Assembly (NCBI RefSeq): GCF_900090225.1
Contig: NZ_FMHY01000002.1
Location: 1,860,001 to 1,924,000 of the forward strand
Reading direction: 5' to 3'
Length of the DNA: 64,000 nt
Origin: Micromonospora eburnea
GTDB lineage: Bacteria; Actinomycetota; Actinomycetes; Mycobacteriales; Micromonosporaceae
Below, in pieces: positions 49,922 through 57,537 of this stretch. The notes under the pieces are model-generated. The model was not told the DNA's origin. It made no database searches and worked only from the letters and a program-made list of their open reading frames with translations. The position numbers and the translations under genes are program-made. Each line of letters opens with the position of its first letter. Position 1 is the first letter of the stretch.

Positions 49922-50590
49922 ATGGCCTCCCACTCCGTCACCCGAGCGCCCGCCGGGGTGGCCCGCGCCCAGCGGCGTCGTCCCTGGTCGGCGCCGCTCG
50001 CCGTGGTGCTGGTGCTGCTCGGGATCTTCGCCACCGGGGCCGGGCTGGGCCGGACCGCCGGGCCGTTCGACTGGGTCGAGACGACCGGGGTGACGGGTAC
50101 GGCCCAGCCGGCCCGGTCCCGGCAGCCGGCGAGCCGCCCGGTGAGCCTCTCCGTGCCGGCGATCAACGTGAGCGCGCCGGTCACCCCGGTCGGCCAGGCG
50201 AAGGACGGCTCGGTGGACGTGCCGCCGCTGAGCCAGCACGACCAGACCGGCTGGTACGACCGCGGCCCGGTGCCCGGCGAACCGGGCCGGGCGATCATCG
50301 TCGGGCACGTGGACACCAAGAGCGGCCCGGCGGTCTTCTACCGGCTGCGCGATCTCAAGCCGGGGGACCGGATCGAGGTGACCCGGGCGGACCGGAGCGT
50401 TGTGACCTTCAAGGTCGACACCGTCGAGTACTTCGACAAGGCCGACCTCCCCGCCGACCGGGTGTACGGCGAGGGCGGCCCGCCGGGGCTGCGCCTGATC
50501 ACCTGTGGCGGGCAGTGGGTCGGCGGGCGGACCGGCTACGCGGACAACGTGATCACCTTCGCCTCGCTGGTCGACACCCGAGAGCCGTGA
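49922..50590 (+). CDS. Class F sortase
   Basis: 222 residues. An N-terminal membrane helix (PLAVVLVLLGIFATGAGLGRTAG) and linker precede the sortase barrel: VSLSVPAINVSAPVTPVG, the catalytic-site His in IIVGHVDTKSGPAVFYRL, and the Cys in LRLITCGGQWVGGRTGYADNVI with the conserved Arg following in the barrel. GHVDT and the ITCGG variant of TLxTC fit class F of actinobacteria. It would cut and link surface proteins extracellularly. It is co-transcribed with the secreted protein before it; which of the two is the substrate pair is inferred. Confidence 0.88.
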   Translation: MASHSVTRAPAGVARAQRRRPWSAPLAVVLVLLGIFATGAGLGRTAGPFDWVETTGVTGTAQPARSRQPASRPVSLSVPAINVSAPVTPVGQAKDGSVDVPPLSQHDQTGWYDRGPVPGEPGRAIIVGHVDTKSGPAVFYRLRDLKPGDRIEVTRADRSVVTFKVDTVEYFDKADLPADRVYGEGGPPGLRLITCGGQWVGGRTGYADNVITFASLVDTREP

Positions 50591-50610
50591 CCGGCTCGGC
50601 GTGGCCGGTC
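50589..50610. terminator. Short hairpin between convergent sortase and YciI genes
   Basis: GACCGGC (50589-50595) and GCCGGTC (50604-50610) form a 7-bp stem with an 8-base loop, overlapping the last bases of both convergent genes. A weak bidirectional terminator candidate. Confidence 0.4.
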
Positions 50611-50872
50611 AACCGCCGCCGACCACCGGTTGCCACGGGCGCAGCGACACGACCGTCACTCCCGGAGTGATGTAGTAGGGATCGGTCGCCATGATCTCCC
50701 GTACGGCGGTCGTGTCGCCGTAGAAGACGAGCATGGCGCCGGAGTCGTCCTGCCAGGGGCCGGCCGCCGCCAGGTGTCCCTCTTCGTACAGCCGGGCGAG
50801 TCGTTCGCGGTGCGCCGGACGGGCGGCGAGCCGGCGGTCATCATCGGTGAAGGCGAGTTCCAGTACGACCAT
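50609..50872 (-). CDS. YciI family protein
   Basis: 87 residues from ATG 50872. The fold pattern VVLELAFTDDDRRLAARPAHRERLARLYEEGHLAAAGPWQDDSGAMLVFYGDTTAVREIMATDPY is a compact YciI-like domain, with the His and Gly-Pro of the family. It is shorter than the paralogue at 37992-38351. It converges with the sortase gene and is divergent from the Crp-like regulator. Function unknown. Confidence 0.75.
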   Translation of the reverse strand: MVVLELAFTDDDRRLAARPAHRERLARLYEEGHLAAAGPWQDDSGAMLVFYGDTTAVREIMATDPYYITPGVTVVSLRPWQPVVGGG

Positions 50873-51026
50873 GCCGTCACGCTAGGCGGCGGTGCGGGTC
50901 CGCGCTGTATCGCCGGATACGCCGGTCGGTCGTCGGTGCGGGCACCCGTCGCCCTGGTCGCCGGCCGGTGGCGTCGAGCGTGCCGGCCGGTGGGGTCGAG
51001 CGTGCGGGCCGGTGTGGCGTCGCCAG

Positions 51027-51710
51027 GTGATACTTGCCCGCGTGGACGGCGACGGGCTCGCGGCGGTGCCGCTCTTCGCGTTGCTCGATGAGCCGCGCCG
51101 GGAACGCATCGCCCGGCGTCATCCGTTGCGGCCGGTGCCGGCCGGCCAGGTCGTCGCCCGGTTCGGGGAGCCCGCCCGCAACCTGATCGTGCTGGAACGC
51201 GGCACCCTGACGGCCGGCTGTCACACCGTGGACGGGTCCCTGGTGCGGTTCGGCACGGTCACCGGCCCAAGCCTGATCGACAAGGCGTCCGTGCTGGACG
51301 GCGGGCGGCACACCGCGACCTGGACCGCCGCGCGCGTCTGTCGGATCCGGCTGCTGCCCACGGAGGTGCTGCGCGAACTCCTGCACGAGCTGCCCGTCGT
51401 GCGGGACCACGTGCTGCGTCAGATCGCCGCGCAGGTGAACCGAGACCGGCGGGCCCGGACCCGGGCCGCCGCGCCCCGCCCGGTCGCCCGGGTCGCCGAC
51501 TGGCTCGCCGAAGCGCTGACCGGCCCGGGTCCTCGGATCGCTCTGCCCGGCGGCCAGCAGGGGCTGGGCGAGGAGCTGGGCCTGTCCCGGGTCACCGTCA
51601 ACCGGGCCCTGCGGGTGCTCGTCCAGGCCGGTGCCGTACGCACCGAGCCCGGTGCCGTGGTGGTGCTGGACCCGAGCCGGCTCGCCGCGGCAGGGGCATG
51701 GGCGCCGTGA
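51027..51710 (+). CDS. Crp/Fnr family transcriptional regulator
   Basis: 227 residues from GTG 51027; GTG 51042 is equally possible, and the upstream extension to 50892 is Arg/Gly-rich and not expected in the family. The N-terminal cyclic-nucleotide-binding-like barrel (AAVPLFALLDEPRRERIARRHPLRPVPAGQVVARFGEPARNLIVLERGTL) lacks the classical cAMP phosphate-binding Arg-Ala pair that I would expect, so the ligand is unclear. The C-terminal winged helix reads GGQQGLGEELGLSRVTVNRALRVLVQAGAVRTEPGAVVVLD. No Cys cluster for an iron-sulfur centre is present. Confidence 0.8.
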   Translation: MILARVDGDGLAAVPLFALLDEPRRERIARRHPLRPVPAGQVVARFGEPARNLIVLERGTLTAGCHTVDGSLVRFGTVTGPSLIDKASVLDGGRHTATWTAARVCRIRLLPTEVLRELLHELPVVRDHVLRQIAAQVNRDRRARTRAAAPRPVARVADWLAEALTGPGPRIALPGGQQGLGEELGLSRVTVNRALRVLVQAGAVRTEPGAVVVLDPSRLAAAGAWAP

Positions 51711-51715
51711 ACCGG

Positions 51716-52036
51716 TCAGCTCTTGCCGGGCACCTGCTGGACCACCTCGAACTCCAGCAGGGTGGCCCCGCTGGCGACCGGCTTGCGCGGCTCGCCACCC
51801 TCGCCGCCGGCGTGCGCGGCGCGGGACGGCCCCTGCGCCCACGCCTGGTACGCCTCCTCCGACTCCCACTTCGTGTAGACGAAGTAGCGGGTCTCGCCGG
51901 CGACCGGGCGGAGCAGTTCGAAACCGAGGAAGCCGGGGGAGTTCTCCACCGCGCCGGCCCGGGCGGCGAAGCGCTTCTCCAGCTCCGCGCCGGCTCCGGG
52001 CGGGACGTCGATCGCGTTGATCTTCACGACTGCCAT
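51716..52036 (-). CDS. Antibiotic biosynthesis monooxygenase (ABM) domain protein
   Basis: 106 residues from ATG 52036 (MAVVKINAIDVPPGAGAELEKRF). It is a single ferredoxin-like ABM domain: RAGAVENSPGFLGFELLRPVAGETRYFVYTKWESEEAYQAWAQ. Small actinobacterial members of this type are close to MhuD/IsdG haem-degrading enzymes as well as to quinone-forming monooxygenases. The Asn and Trp of the IsdG group (ENSPGF, KWESEEAYQAW) are present, which favours a haem-related role, but this is not decisive. It converges with the Crp-like gene. Confidence 0.78.
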   Translation of the reverse strand: MAVVKINAIDVPPGAGAELEKRFAARAGAVENSPGFLGFELLRPVAGETRYFVYTKWESEEAYQAWAQGPSRAAHAGGEGGEPRKPVASGATLLEFEVVQQVPGKS

Positions 52037-52054
52037 GCGTCCCACCCTACGGGT

Positions 52055-52852
52055 TCAGAACGCCTCGACGGCCGGCACCAGGTCGGCGTCCACCACGATC
52101 GGGGCGTGGTCGGAGGGAGCCTTGCCCTTGCGCGCCTCCCGGTCCACGTACGCCGAGCGGACCGCGCGGGCGAACGGCGCGGAGGCGTAGACCAGGTCGA
52201 TCCGCATGCCCTTGTTCTGGTGGAACATCCCGGCCCGGTAGTCCCAGTACGTGAACGGGTGCGGGCCCTTCATCGGGGTGGGCACGACGTCGCTGAGCCC
52301 GAGGTCGCGCAGCGCGGCCAGGGCGGCCCGCTCGGCCGGGGTGACGTGGGTGGAGGTGACGAAGAGCGCCGGGTCCCAGACGTCGGCGTCGGTGGGGGCG
52401 ACGTTGAAGTCCCCGCACACCGCCAGCGGCAAACCGGTGATCAGCTCCGGCTCCAGCGCGTCCCGTAGCGCCGCCAACCAGGCCAGCTTGTAGACGTAGT
52501 GCGGGTCGTCGGTGGCGCGGCCGTTCGGCACGTACACCGACCAGACCCGCAGCCCGGCGCAGGTGGCCGAGATGGCCCGCGCCTCGGGCAGGGGGAAGCC
52601 GGGCTCGCCGGGGAAGCCGACGGCCACGTCGGCCAGCCCGACCCGGGAGAGTACGGCCACCCCGTTCCACCGGCCGTCGCTGTGGCTGGCCGCCTCGTAG
52701 CCCAGCGCGCCCACCTCGGCGACCGGGAACGCCCCGTCGGGGCATTTGGTCTCCTGTAGGCACACGACGTCCGGCTCCGTGGTAGCCAGCCAGTCCAGCA
52801 GCCGGGGCAGGCGGGCCTTCACCGAGTTGACGTTCCAGGTCGCCAGACGCAT
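52055..52852 (-). CDS. xthA: Exodeoxyribonuclease III
   Basis: 265 residues from ATG 52852, with GGAG seven bases upstream on the minus strand. EEP-superfamily motifs: MRLATWNVNSVKARLPRLLDWL, catalytic Glu in VVCLQETKCPD, VYVPNGRATDD, LAVCGDFNVAPTDADVWD, and the final SDHAPIVVD with the catalytic His. Exonuclease III removes nucleotides from 3' ends and cleaves at abasic sites in base-excision repair. It lies upstream of the ABM gene on the same strand with an 18-base gap. Confidence 0.93.
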   Translation of the reverse strand: MRLATWNVNSVKARLPRLLDWLATTEPDVVCLQETKCPDGAFPVAEVGALGYEAASHSDGRWNGVAVLSRVGLADVAVGFPGEPGFPLPEARAISATCAGLRVWSVYVPNGRATDDPHYVYKLAWLAALRDALEPELITGLPLAVCGDFNVAPTDADVWDPALFVTSTHVTPAERAALAALRDLGLSDVVPTPMKGPHPFTYWDYRAGMFHQNKGMRIDLVYASAPFARAVRSAYVDREARKGKAPSDHAPIVVDADLVPAVEAF

Positions 52853-52949
52853 GTCTCCAGCCTGCCGCATCGCCGGCCGCCCCGCCGTACCGCGTCGCCG
52901 GGGTGTCGCGCGGCTGGTGCCGCGTGACACCCCGGCCGGCCTGCCGTGG

Positions 52950-53870
52950 TCAGCGTTCCGGGGTGTCGCCCGGCCGGGTCTGCTCGGCGAGGAAGCGTTC
53001 CAGCTCGGCGCCCAGTTCGTCGGCGGTGGGCAGCGGGCCGGTCTCGGTGGCGAGCAGGTTCTTTCCGCCGTGCCCCCGGGCGAACGCGTCGTACTGCTCT
53101 TCCAGGGCCTGGACCAGGGTGGCGGCCTCCTCGGTCTGGGCGACCTGGCGGTCGATCTCCACCCGGACCACCTCGGCCGCGGAGCGCAGTTCCTCGGCGG
53201 GCAGCAGCAGACCGGTGCTGCGGGACACCGCGGCGAGCAACGCCTCGGCGGCGGCCGGGTACTCGGTCTGGGCGACGTAGTGCGGCACGTGCGCGGCGAA
53301 GCCGAGAGCGTCGCGGCCCTGCTCGCCGAGGCGGAACTCCAGCAACTGGCCGACGCTGCCGGGCACCTGGACCCGCTGGAGCCACGGCTCGTGTCCGCCG
53401 ATCAGCTCGCGGCGGGTCGCGTGGGCGGTGACCCCGCTGGGCCGGGTGTGCGGCACCGCCATCGGGATCGAGTTGAGGCCGACGGTGAGCCGTACGCCGA
53501 GCCGGGTGGCCAGGCCGGCGACCGCGGCCACGAAGCGTTCCCACTGCAGGTCCGGCTCGGGGCCGGTGAGCAGCAGGAACGGGGTTTCGTCGTCGTCGTT
53601 CAGCTGGTGCAGCTCCAGCGCCGGGGCGTCGTATTCGGCCCAGCGGTCCTCGACGAAGGTCATCACTGGCCGGCGGGAGCGGTAGTCGAAGAGCTGGTCG
53701 ACGTCGAAGCGGGCGACCGGCCGTGCTTCGAGGGAGGTGAGCAACTGCTCCCGGGCCAGCCGGGTGGCGCTGCCGGCGTCGACGAAGCCGGTCAGTGCCT
53801 GGATCAGCACCGGTTGGCCGAGGTCGGGCAGATCGTCGGTGAGTTCGTAGAGCTCGTGTGGGTCGAGCAC
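52950..53870 (-). CDS. PAC2 family protein (proteasome assembly chaperone-like)
   Basis: 306 residues from GTG 53870 (VLDPHELYELTDDLPDLGQPVLIQALTGFVDAGSATRLAREQLL), with GGGAGG on the minus strand just upstream; the frame to 54095 is rejected as leader. The PAC2 domain has FDYRSRRPVMTFVEDRWAEY, LLLTGPEPDLQWERFVAAV and VGLNSIPMAVPHTRPSGVTAH. The C-terminal part is helical and acidic. In actinobacteria PAC2 proteins belong to the ancient DUF75 group related to proteasome assembly chaperones; a direct proteasome link is not shown. A hairpin that includes the ribosome binding site precedes it. Confidence 0.85.
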   Translation of the reverse strand: MLDPHELYELTDDLPDLGQPVLIQALTGFVDAGSATRLAREQLLTSLEARPVARFDVDQLFDYRSRRPVMTFVEDRWAEYDAPALELHQLNDDDETPFLLLTGPEPDLQWERFVAAVAGLATRLGVRLTVGLNSIPMAVPHTRPSGVTAHATRRELIGGHEPWLQRVQVPGSVGQLLEFRLGEQGRDALGFAAHVPHYVAQTEYPAAAEALLAAVSRSTGLLLPAEELRSAAEVVRVEIDRQVAQTEEAATLVQALEEQYDAFARGHGGKNLLATETGPLPTADELGAELERFLAEQTRPGDTPER

Positions 53871-53879
53871 CGGTGGAGA

Positions 53880-53906
53880 CCTCCCTGGGTACGCGCGTAC
53901 GGGAGG
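53880..53906 (-). promoter_or_regulatory. Hairpin covering the ribosome binding site of the PAC2 gene
   Basis: On the minus-strand RNA, CCTCCC then GTAC-GCGC-GTAC then GGGAGG form a near-continuous stem of ten pairs with a 3-base bulge. The GGGAGG (complement at 53880-53885) is the only good Shine-Dalgarno for the GTG at 53870. If transcription starts upstream of 53906 the site would be masked. Confidence 0.45.
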
Positions 53907-54294
53907 GCCATGCGGGGACGGCCTTCCCGTCCCGGCAAACGTACCGGCCGCTGTGGTCCATTCCGTTACGGGCCAAATGATGATCACGATTCGGCCACGC
54001 CCGGTGCCGGCCGGCCCGAATTGCCGATCCTGCCCGCCGCGTCCACCGACAGGAGGGTGTTGGCCCTCGGCCGAAAGTATGAGCTTATCGATCATCGACT
54101 AGCCCGTGGAGTGCTGCGACGTTCCTGCCCCGAGGGGTGCGGCCCGGTGCGGACCGGAGGTTCGACCGCTTCGCGAGGACTCGGCCGAGGGGAGCCGCAC
54201 TATACGGCCGGGTCCGATTCCGCAGGTGGGAAGTGTGGTCAGGGCCACGCGTTCAACCTCGGTTACCGGTGTATTCGCCCCTTAGCCTCGTCGA
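53907..54294. other. Divergent promoter region without a gene
   Basis: About 390 bases between the PAC2 hairpin and the secreted protein at 54295. It includes a less GC-rich stretch near 54075-54105, so promoters for both divergent genes are likely. I checked for a c-di-AMP (ydaO) type leader, common before actinobacterial wall hydrolases, and did not find its conserved pairings. No convincing ORF or repeat is present. Confidence 0.45.
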
Positions 54295-55218
54295 ATGCGT
54301 GACGACGGCACCCTCGACGACCAGCACGGCCTCGGCGGATCGACTGACCGTTCGGACGATATTCACTCCACCGTTCGGTCAACTGGCTCCGCAGAGCCCA
54401 CCCCCCGACGCCTTTCCCTCGACCTCCTCCGTACCCGCCTGAAGGACCTCGCAAACCCCCACGCCGCCCGGCCCGGCCGCACCCGGCTGGCGGTCGCCGC
54501 CGGCGCGGTCTGCTGCCTCGGCCTGATCGGCGGCAGCCAGGTCGGCGCCGGTGCGAGCAACGATTCGTCGGCCTCCGTGTCGGCGCAGGAGGTCGCCCAG
54601 CGCGCGACCGCCGACGCCGCCTCCCGTGGGCTGGCCCGGGAGGCCCTCCCCACGACCCCGAGCGCCACCCCCAGCGCCGACCCGGACGTCACCCAGACGC
54701 CGACGGCGAAGCCCACGCCGACCGCCAAGCCCAAGGCGACCGCGAAGCCCAAGCCGAAGGCCAAGCCCACGCCGCGACGGATCGCGCCGGTGGCCGGGCT
54801 GGACGCGGACCAGATGGCCAACGCCGTGGCCATCGTCCGGGCTGGCCAGGAGATGGGCGTGCCGCGGCGTGGCCTGGTCATCGCGGTGGCCACCGCCATG
54901 CAGGAGAGCAACCTCTACAACTACGCCAGCGGCGTGCTGCCCGAGTCGCAGAACTACCCGCACCAGGCCATCGGTTGGGACCACGACTCGGTCGGGCTGT
55001 TCCAGCAGCGCCCGAGCAGCGGTTGGGGCACCGTGCGCGACCTGATGCAGCCCGCGTACGCCACGAAGCAGTTCCTCGCCGTCCTGGTGCAGATCCCCGG
55101 CTGGCAGAACATGGCGCTCACCGACGCCGCCCAGGCCGTGCAGATCTCGGCGTTCCCGTGGGCGTACGCCCAGCACGAGTGGCGGGCCACCGAGGTCGTC
55201 GACGCGGTTCTCGGCTGA
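54295..55218 (+). CDS. Secreted/membrane-anchored lysozyme-like protein
   Basis: 307 residues. A cytoplasmic-type leader of about 60 residues precedes one hydrophobic segment (LAVAAGAVCCLGLIGGSQVGAG), so it is either a long-leader signal peptide or an N-terminal anchor. Residues about 115-160 are a Thr/Pro/Lys repeat linker (TPTAKPTPTAKPKATAKPK). The C-terminal domain reads DQMANAVAIVRAGQEMGVPRRGLVIAVATAMQESNLYN, with HDSVGLFQQRPSSGWGT. The Glu in MQESNL and GLFQQRP match the lytic transglycosylase/lysozyme-like fold, so it probably binds or cleaves peptidoglycan. Activity is inferred. Confidence 0.75.
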   Translation: MRDDGTLDDQHGLGGSTDRSDDIHSTVRSTGSAEPTPRRLSLDLLRTRLKDLANPHAARPGRTRLAVAAGAVCCLGLIGGSQVGAGASNDSSASVSAQEVAQRATADAASRGLAREALPTTPSATPSADPDVTQTPTAKPTPTAKPKATAKPKPKAKPTPRRIAPVAGLDADQMANAVAIVRAGQEMGVPRRGLVIAVATAMQESNLYNYASGVLPESQNYPHQAIGWDHDSVGLFQQRPSSGWGTVRDLMQPAYATKQFLAVLVQIPGWQNMALTDAAQAVQISAFPWAYAQHEWRATEVVDAVLG

Positions 55219-55351
55219 CGGCGCGGACGCGACCGCCGCTTGTGGATGGTTGTCCGGCACCCGTCCGGGTGCGGGGAATTGCCGGTCCCGGGTACACATG
55301 ACTGGGGAATGACCCACCGCGCGTCGCCCAGCTCAACCATCGGGAGCCCTC

Positions 55352-56089
55352 GTGACCGACCCCGCGCCCGTCCACGGCGAGCCACCCGACCCCATCCCGC
55401 CCGCCGGGCCGCAGGACGTCCCCGAGACGCCGCCGGCCACGCTGTGGGACCGGATGCGGAACGACCCGCAGTACGCCCCGGAGCACCTGGCCCTGGAGGC
55501 GGTGCGCCGGCTCGGGCCGGAGGCGGCGCGGTGGGCCGCCCGGGAGCGGGCGCTGCGTCCGGGCCTGCCCCCGGGTGCGCTCGCCGACCAGGCGGTCCGC
55601 AGGTTCGTCAACCAGGCCCGGCTCTCCGGCGCGGTGTCCGGGGCGGCCGGGCTGCCCGGCGCGGTGATCGACGTGGGCGTGCTGGCCTGGACCCAGGCCC
55701 GGCTGGTGCTGCACGTGGCCGCCGCGTACGGCGTCGACCCGGCCCACCCCGACCGGGCGACCGACCTGCTCGTGTTGCAGAAGGTGCACAAGGCCGCCGA
55801 GAGCGCCCGGCTCGCCCTCGGGGTGGCCGCCGGGCGGGAGCGCGCCGGCGCACTGTTCGGCACGGCGGGGGACCGCCAGTTCGGCAGGGTGATGCTCCAG
55901 TTGGGTGTCCGGCTCGCCCGGATGGCCGGCGTGCGCGCGGCGAAGCGGGTCTTCGCCAAGGTGGTCCCCGGCGCGGCGATCATCCTCGGCACCTGGGCCA
56001 ACTCCTCGGCCACCAGCGGCCTCGCCGACCGGGCCCGGGAGCTGTACCGCGCCGGCCCGGGGCCGTTGCCGGACCAGCGCCGGCCCTGA
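55352..56089 (+). CDS. EcsC family-like protein
   Basis: 245 residues from GTG 55352. A Pro-rich N-terminus of about 30 residues is followed by a mostly helical domain: LWDRMRNDPQYAPEHLALEAVRRLGPEAARWA, AVRRFVNQARLSGAVSGAAGLPGAVIDVGVLAWTQARLVLHVAAAYGVDP and AAKRVFAKVVPGAAIILGTWANSSATSGLADRARELY. The Gly/Ala-rich segment with paired hydrophobic stretches is that of EcsC-like proteins, whose function is unknown. It converges with the SGNH hydrolase gene, with a short tandem repeat between them. Confidence 0.68.
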   Translation: MTDPAPVHGEPPDPIPPAGPQDVPETPPATLWDRMRNDPQYAPEHLALEAVRRLGPEAARWAARERALRPGLPPGALADQAVRRFVNQARLSGAVSGAAGLPGAVIDVGVLAWTQARLVLHVAAAYGVDPAHPDRATDLLVLQKVHKAAESARLALGVAAGRERAGALFGTAGDRQFGRVMLQLGVRLARMAGVRAAKRVFAKVVPGAAIILGTWANSSATSGLADRARELYRAGPGPLPDQRRP

Positions 56090-56124
56090 TCGGCCGGACC
56101 TGTTGCCGGGCCGGCCCTGGGCTG

Positions 56125-56176
56125 GGTCGGGTCCCGCCGGCCCTGATCCGGGTCGGGTTCCGCCGGCCCTGAGCCG
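56125..56176. repeat. 26-bp tandem repeat between convergent genes
   Basis: Units at 56125-56150 and 56151-56176 are near-identical (GGTCGGGTCCCGCCGGCCCT, then a six-base tail). GCCGGCCCTG also occurs at the end of the EcsC-like gene and near 56111. It may have grown by slippage. No stem strong enough for a clear terminator is seen. Confidence 0.6.
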
Positions 56177-56193
56177 GACCGGCGCGGCCGGGG

Positions 56194-57057
56194 TCAGTCG
56201 GTGGCCCAGCCGGCGGCGGCCCAGGTCACCTCGGCGAGCCGGTTCTGGCCGGAGGGGTCGGGATGGAACCAGTCGAGGGAGTTCACGTCGGCGAGGCTGA
56301 ACCGGGCCCGGTGCGCCGCCCCGTCGTCCCACCGGCAGCGGGACCCGTACGCCCGGCAGGCGGCGCGGAGCTGGTCGTCGTAGTCGTCGATCCGCTCCCG
56401 GAACCGGGCCCGCCGGGCCACGGCGTCCGGCGCGGTCGACGTCGCGTCGGCCAGCAGCGCCGGGCAGACACCGTGCGACCAGGCCCGTACCGCCCGGGGC
56501 TCGGTGTGGCCGAGTTCCCAGAGTCGGTACAGGTCGGGGATGCTCACCACCAGCACCCGGGCCTTCGGCCGCCCCTCCCGCAGCACCCGCAGGCCGGCGT
56601 CGACCTGTTTCCGGAAGGTGGCCACCGGGGTCATCGCATCGACGTCACCCCGGCAGGCGTCGTTCGCGCCGACCAGCACCGTGACGTAGTCCGCCCTGTC
56701 GCGTACCGCCGCGCGGGCCTGCTCGGCGAGCCCGGCCGCGCGGGCCCCCGGCGTCGCCCGGTCGTACGCCCGCAGCCCGGGAGCGTGCTCGCGCAGCCGG
56801 CGGTAGTGGCTGCGTACCCGGGTGCCGTCGCCGGTGGACCAGGAGTTGCGCTCGCAGCTCACCAGCACCAGGCAGGAGCCGAAGCCGGTGGTGATCGAGT
56901 CGCCCAGCGCGGTCATCACCGCCGGGGTGTCGGCAGGCGTCGAGCCGGACGCCCGGGGCGTCGCGGAGCCCGAGGGTCGGGCCGCCCCGGCCCCGTCGCA
57001 GGCCAGCGCCACGAGTGCCGCCAGGCAGGCCAGCGCGGCGACCCCACGTCGAGGCAT
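56194..57057 (-). CDS. SGNH/GDSL hydrolase family protein, secreted
   Basis: 287 residues from ATG 57057 (MPRRGVAALACLAALVALACDG). The signal peptide ends ALAC, a possible but non-canonical lipobox. SGNH blocks: block I ALGDSITTGFGS, block III VLVGANDACRGD with the oxyanion Asn, and block V near the end SLDWFHPDPSGQNRLAEV with the catalytic Asp and His. It is a serine esterase/lipase acting outside the cell, perhaps on acylated polysaccharide or lipids; substrate unknown. Longer frames to 57207 are shadow. Confidence 0.85.
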   Translation of the reverse strand: MPRRGVAALACLAALVALACDGAGAARPSGSATPRASGSTPADTPAVMTALGDSITTGFGSCLVLVSCERNSWSTGDGTRVRSHYRRLREHAPGLRAYDRATPGARAAGLAEQARAAVRDRADYVTVLVGANDACRGDVDAMTPVATFRKQVDAGLRVLREGRPKARVLVVSIPDLYRLWELGHTEPRAVRAWSHGVCPALLADATSTAPDAVARRARFRERIDDYDDQLRAACRAYGSRCRWDDGAAHRARFSLADVNSLDWFHPDPSGQNRLAEVTWAAAGWATD

Positions 57058-57261
57058 CCTGTCCCCCGTCCGGTGCAACGAGCGGTACGCCGACCCTATG
57101 CGCGCCGGCCCTGCCCCAGAATCCCCTGTCACCAATCCGCCATAGACGACCGTCGTTAATAACCCCGTGGTAGGCGCGGATGTCCCCGACGCCGGGGTGG
57201 CGGGCAACTCGGGGCGGGACCGGGCCGGTTAGGGCGGTCGCTGCGGGGGTAGCCCGAAGAG

Positions 57262-57525
57262 ATGACGCGATCACAGCCCCGCCGAGCCCGTGGCACGGTC
57301 GGCCACGCGTACAGTGCGCTGAACCTGCGGCTCGCGCTCGCCCTCTTCGGCCTGGTCACCATGACCGCCTTCGCGGTGCTCGCCTTCGCGGCGCACCTGG
57401 CGTGGCTGGGCGTGGTCTGCGCGATCCTCGCCGCCGTGGCCGTGGTCGACCTGGTCATCATCCAGCGCCGCCGCGCCGCCCGCCACCGCGAGCAGCCGGG
57501 CGTGCGGCACTCACTGTTCGAGTGA
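57262..57525 (+). CDS. Small two-helix membrane protein (DUF6343-like)
   Basis: 87 residues with two membrane helices (LNLRLALALFGLVTMTAFAVLAFAA and LAWLGVVCAILAAVAVVDLVII) between a basic N-terminus and an RRRAARHR tail, so both ends are probably cytoplasmic. HAYSALNLRLALALFG resembles small actinobacterial DUF6343 proteins. Its stop is 12 bases before the dehydrogenase start, suggesting co-transcription. Function unknown. Confidence 0.6.
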   Translation: MTRSQPRRARGTVGHAYSALNLRLALALFGLVTMTAFAVLAFAAHLAWLGVVCAILAAVAVVDLVIIQRRRAARHREQPGVRHSLFE

Positions 57526-57537
57526 CAGGAGCACGAC

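Noticed and set aside
53907-54294. Possible ydaO (c-di-AMP) riboswitch before a wall-hydrolase-like gene
   Set aside because: The conserved pairings and sequence blocks of that leader were not found by eye.
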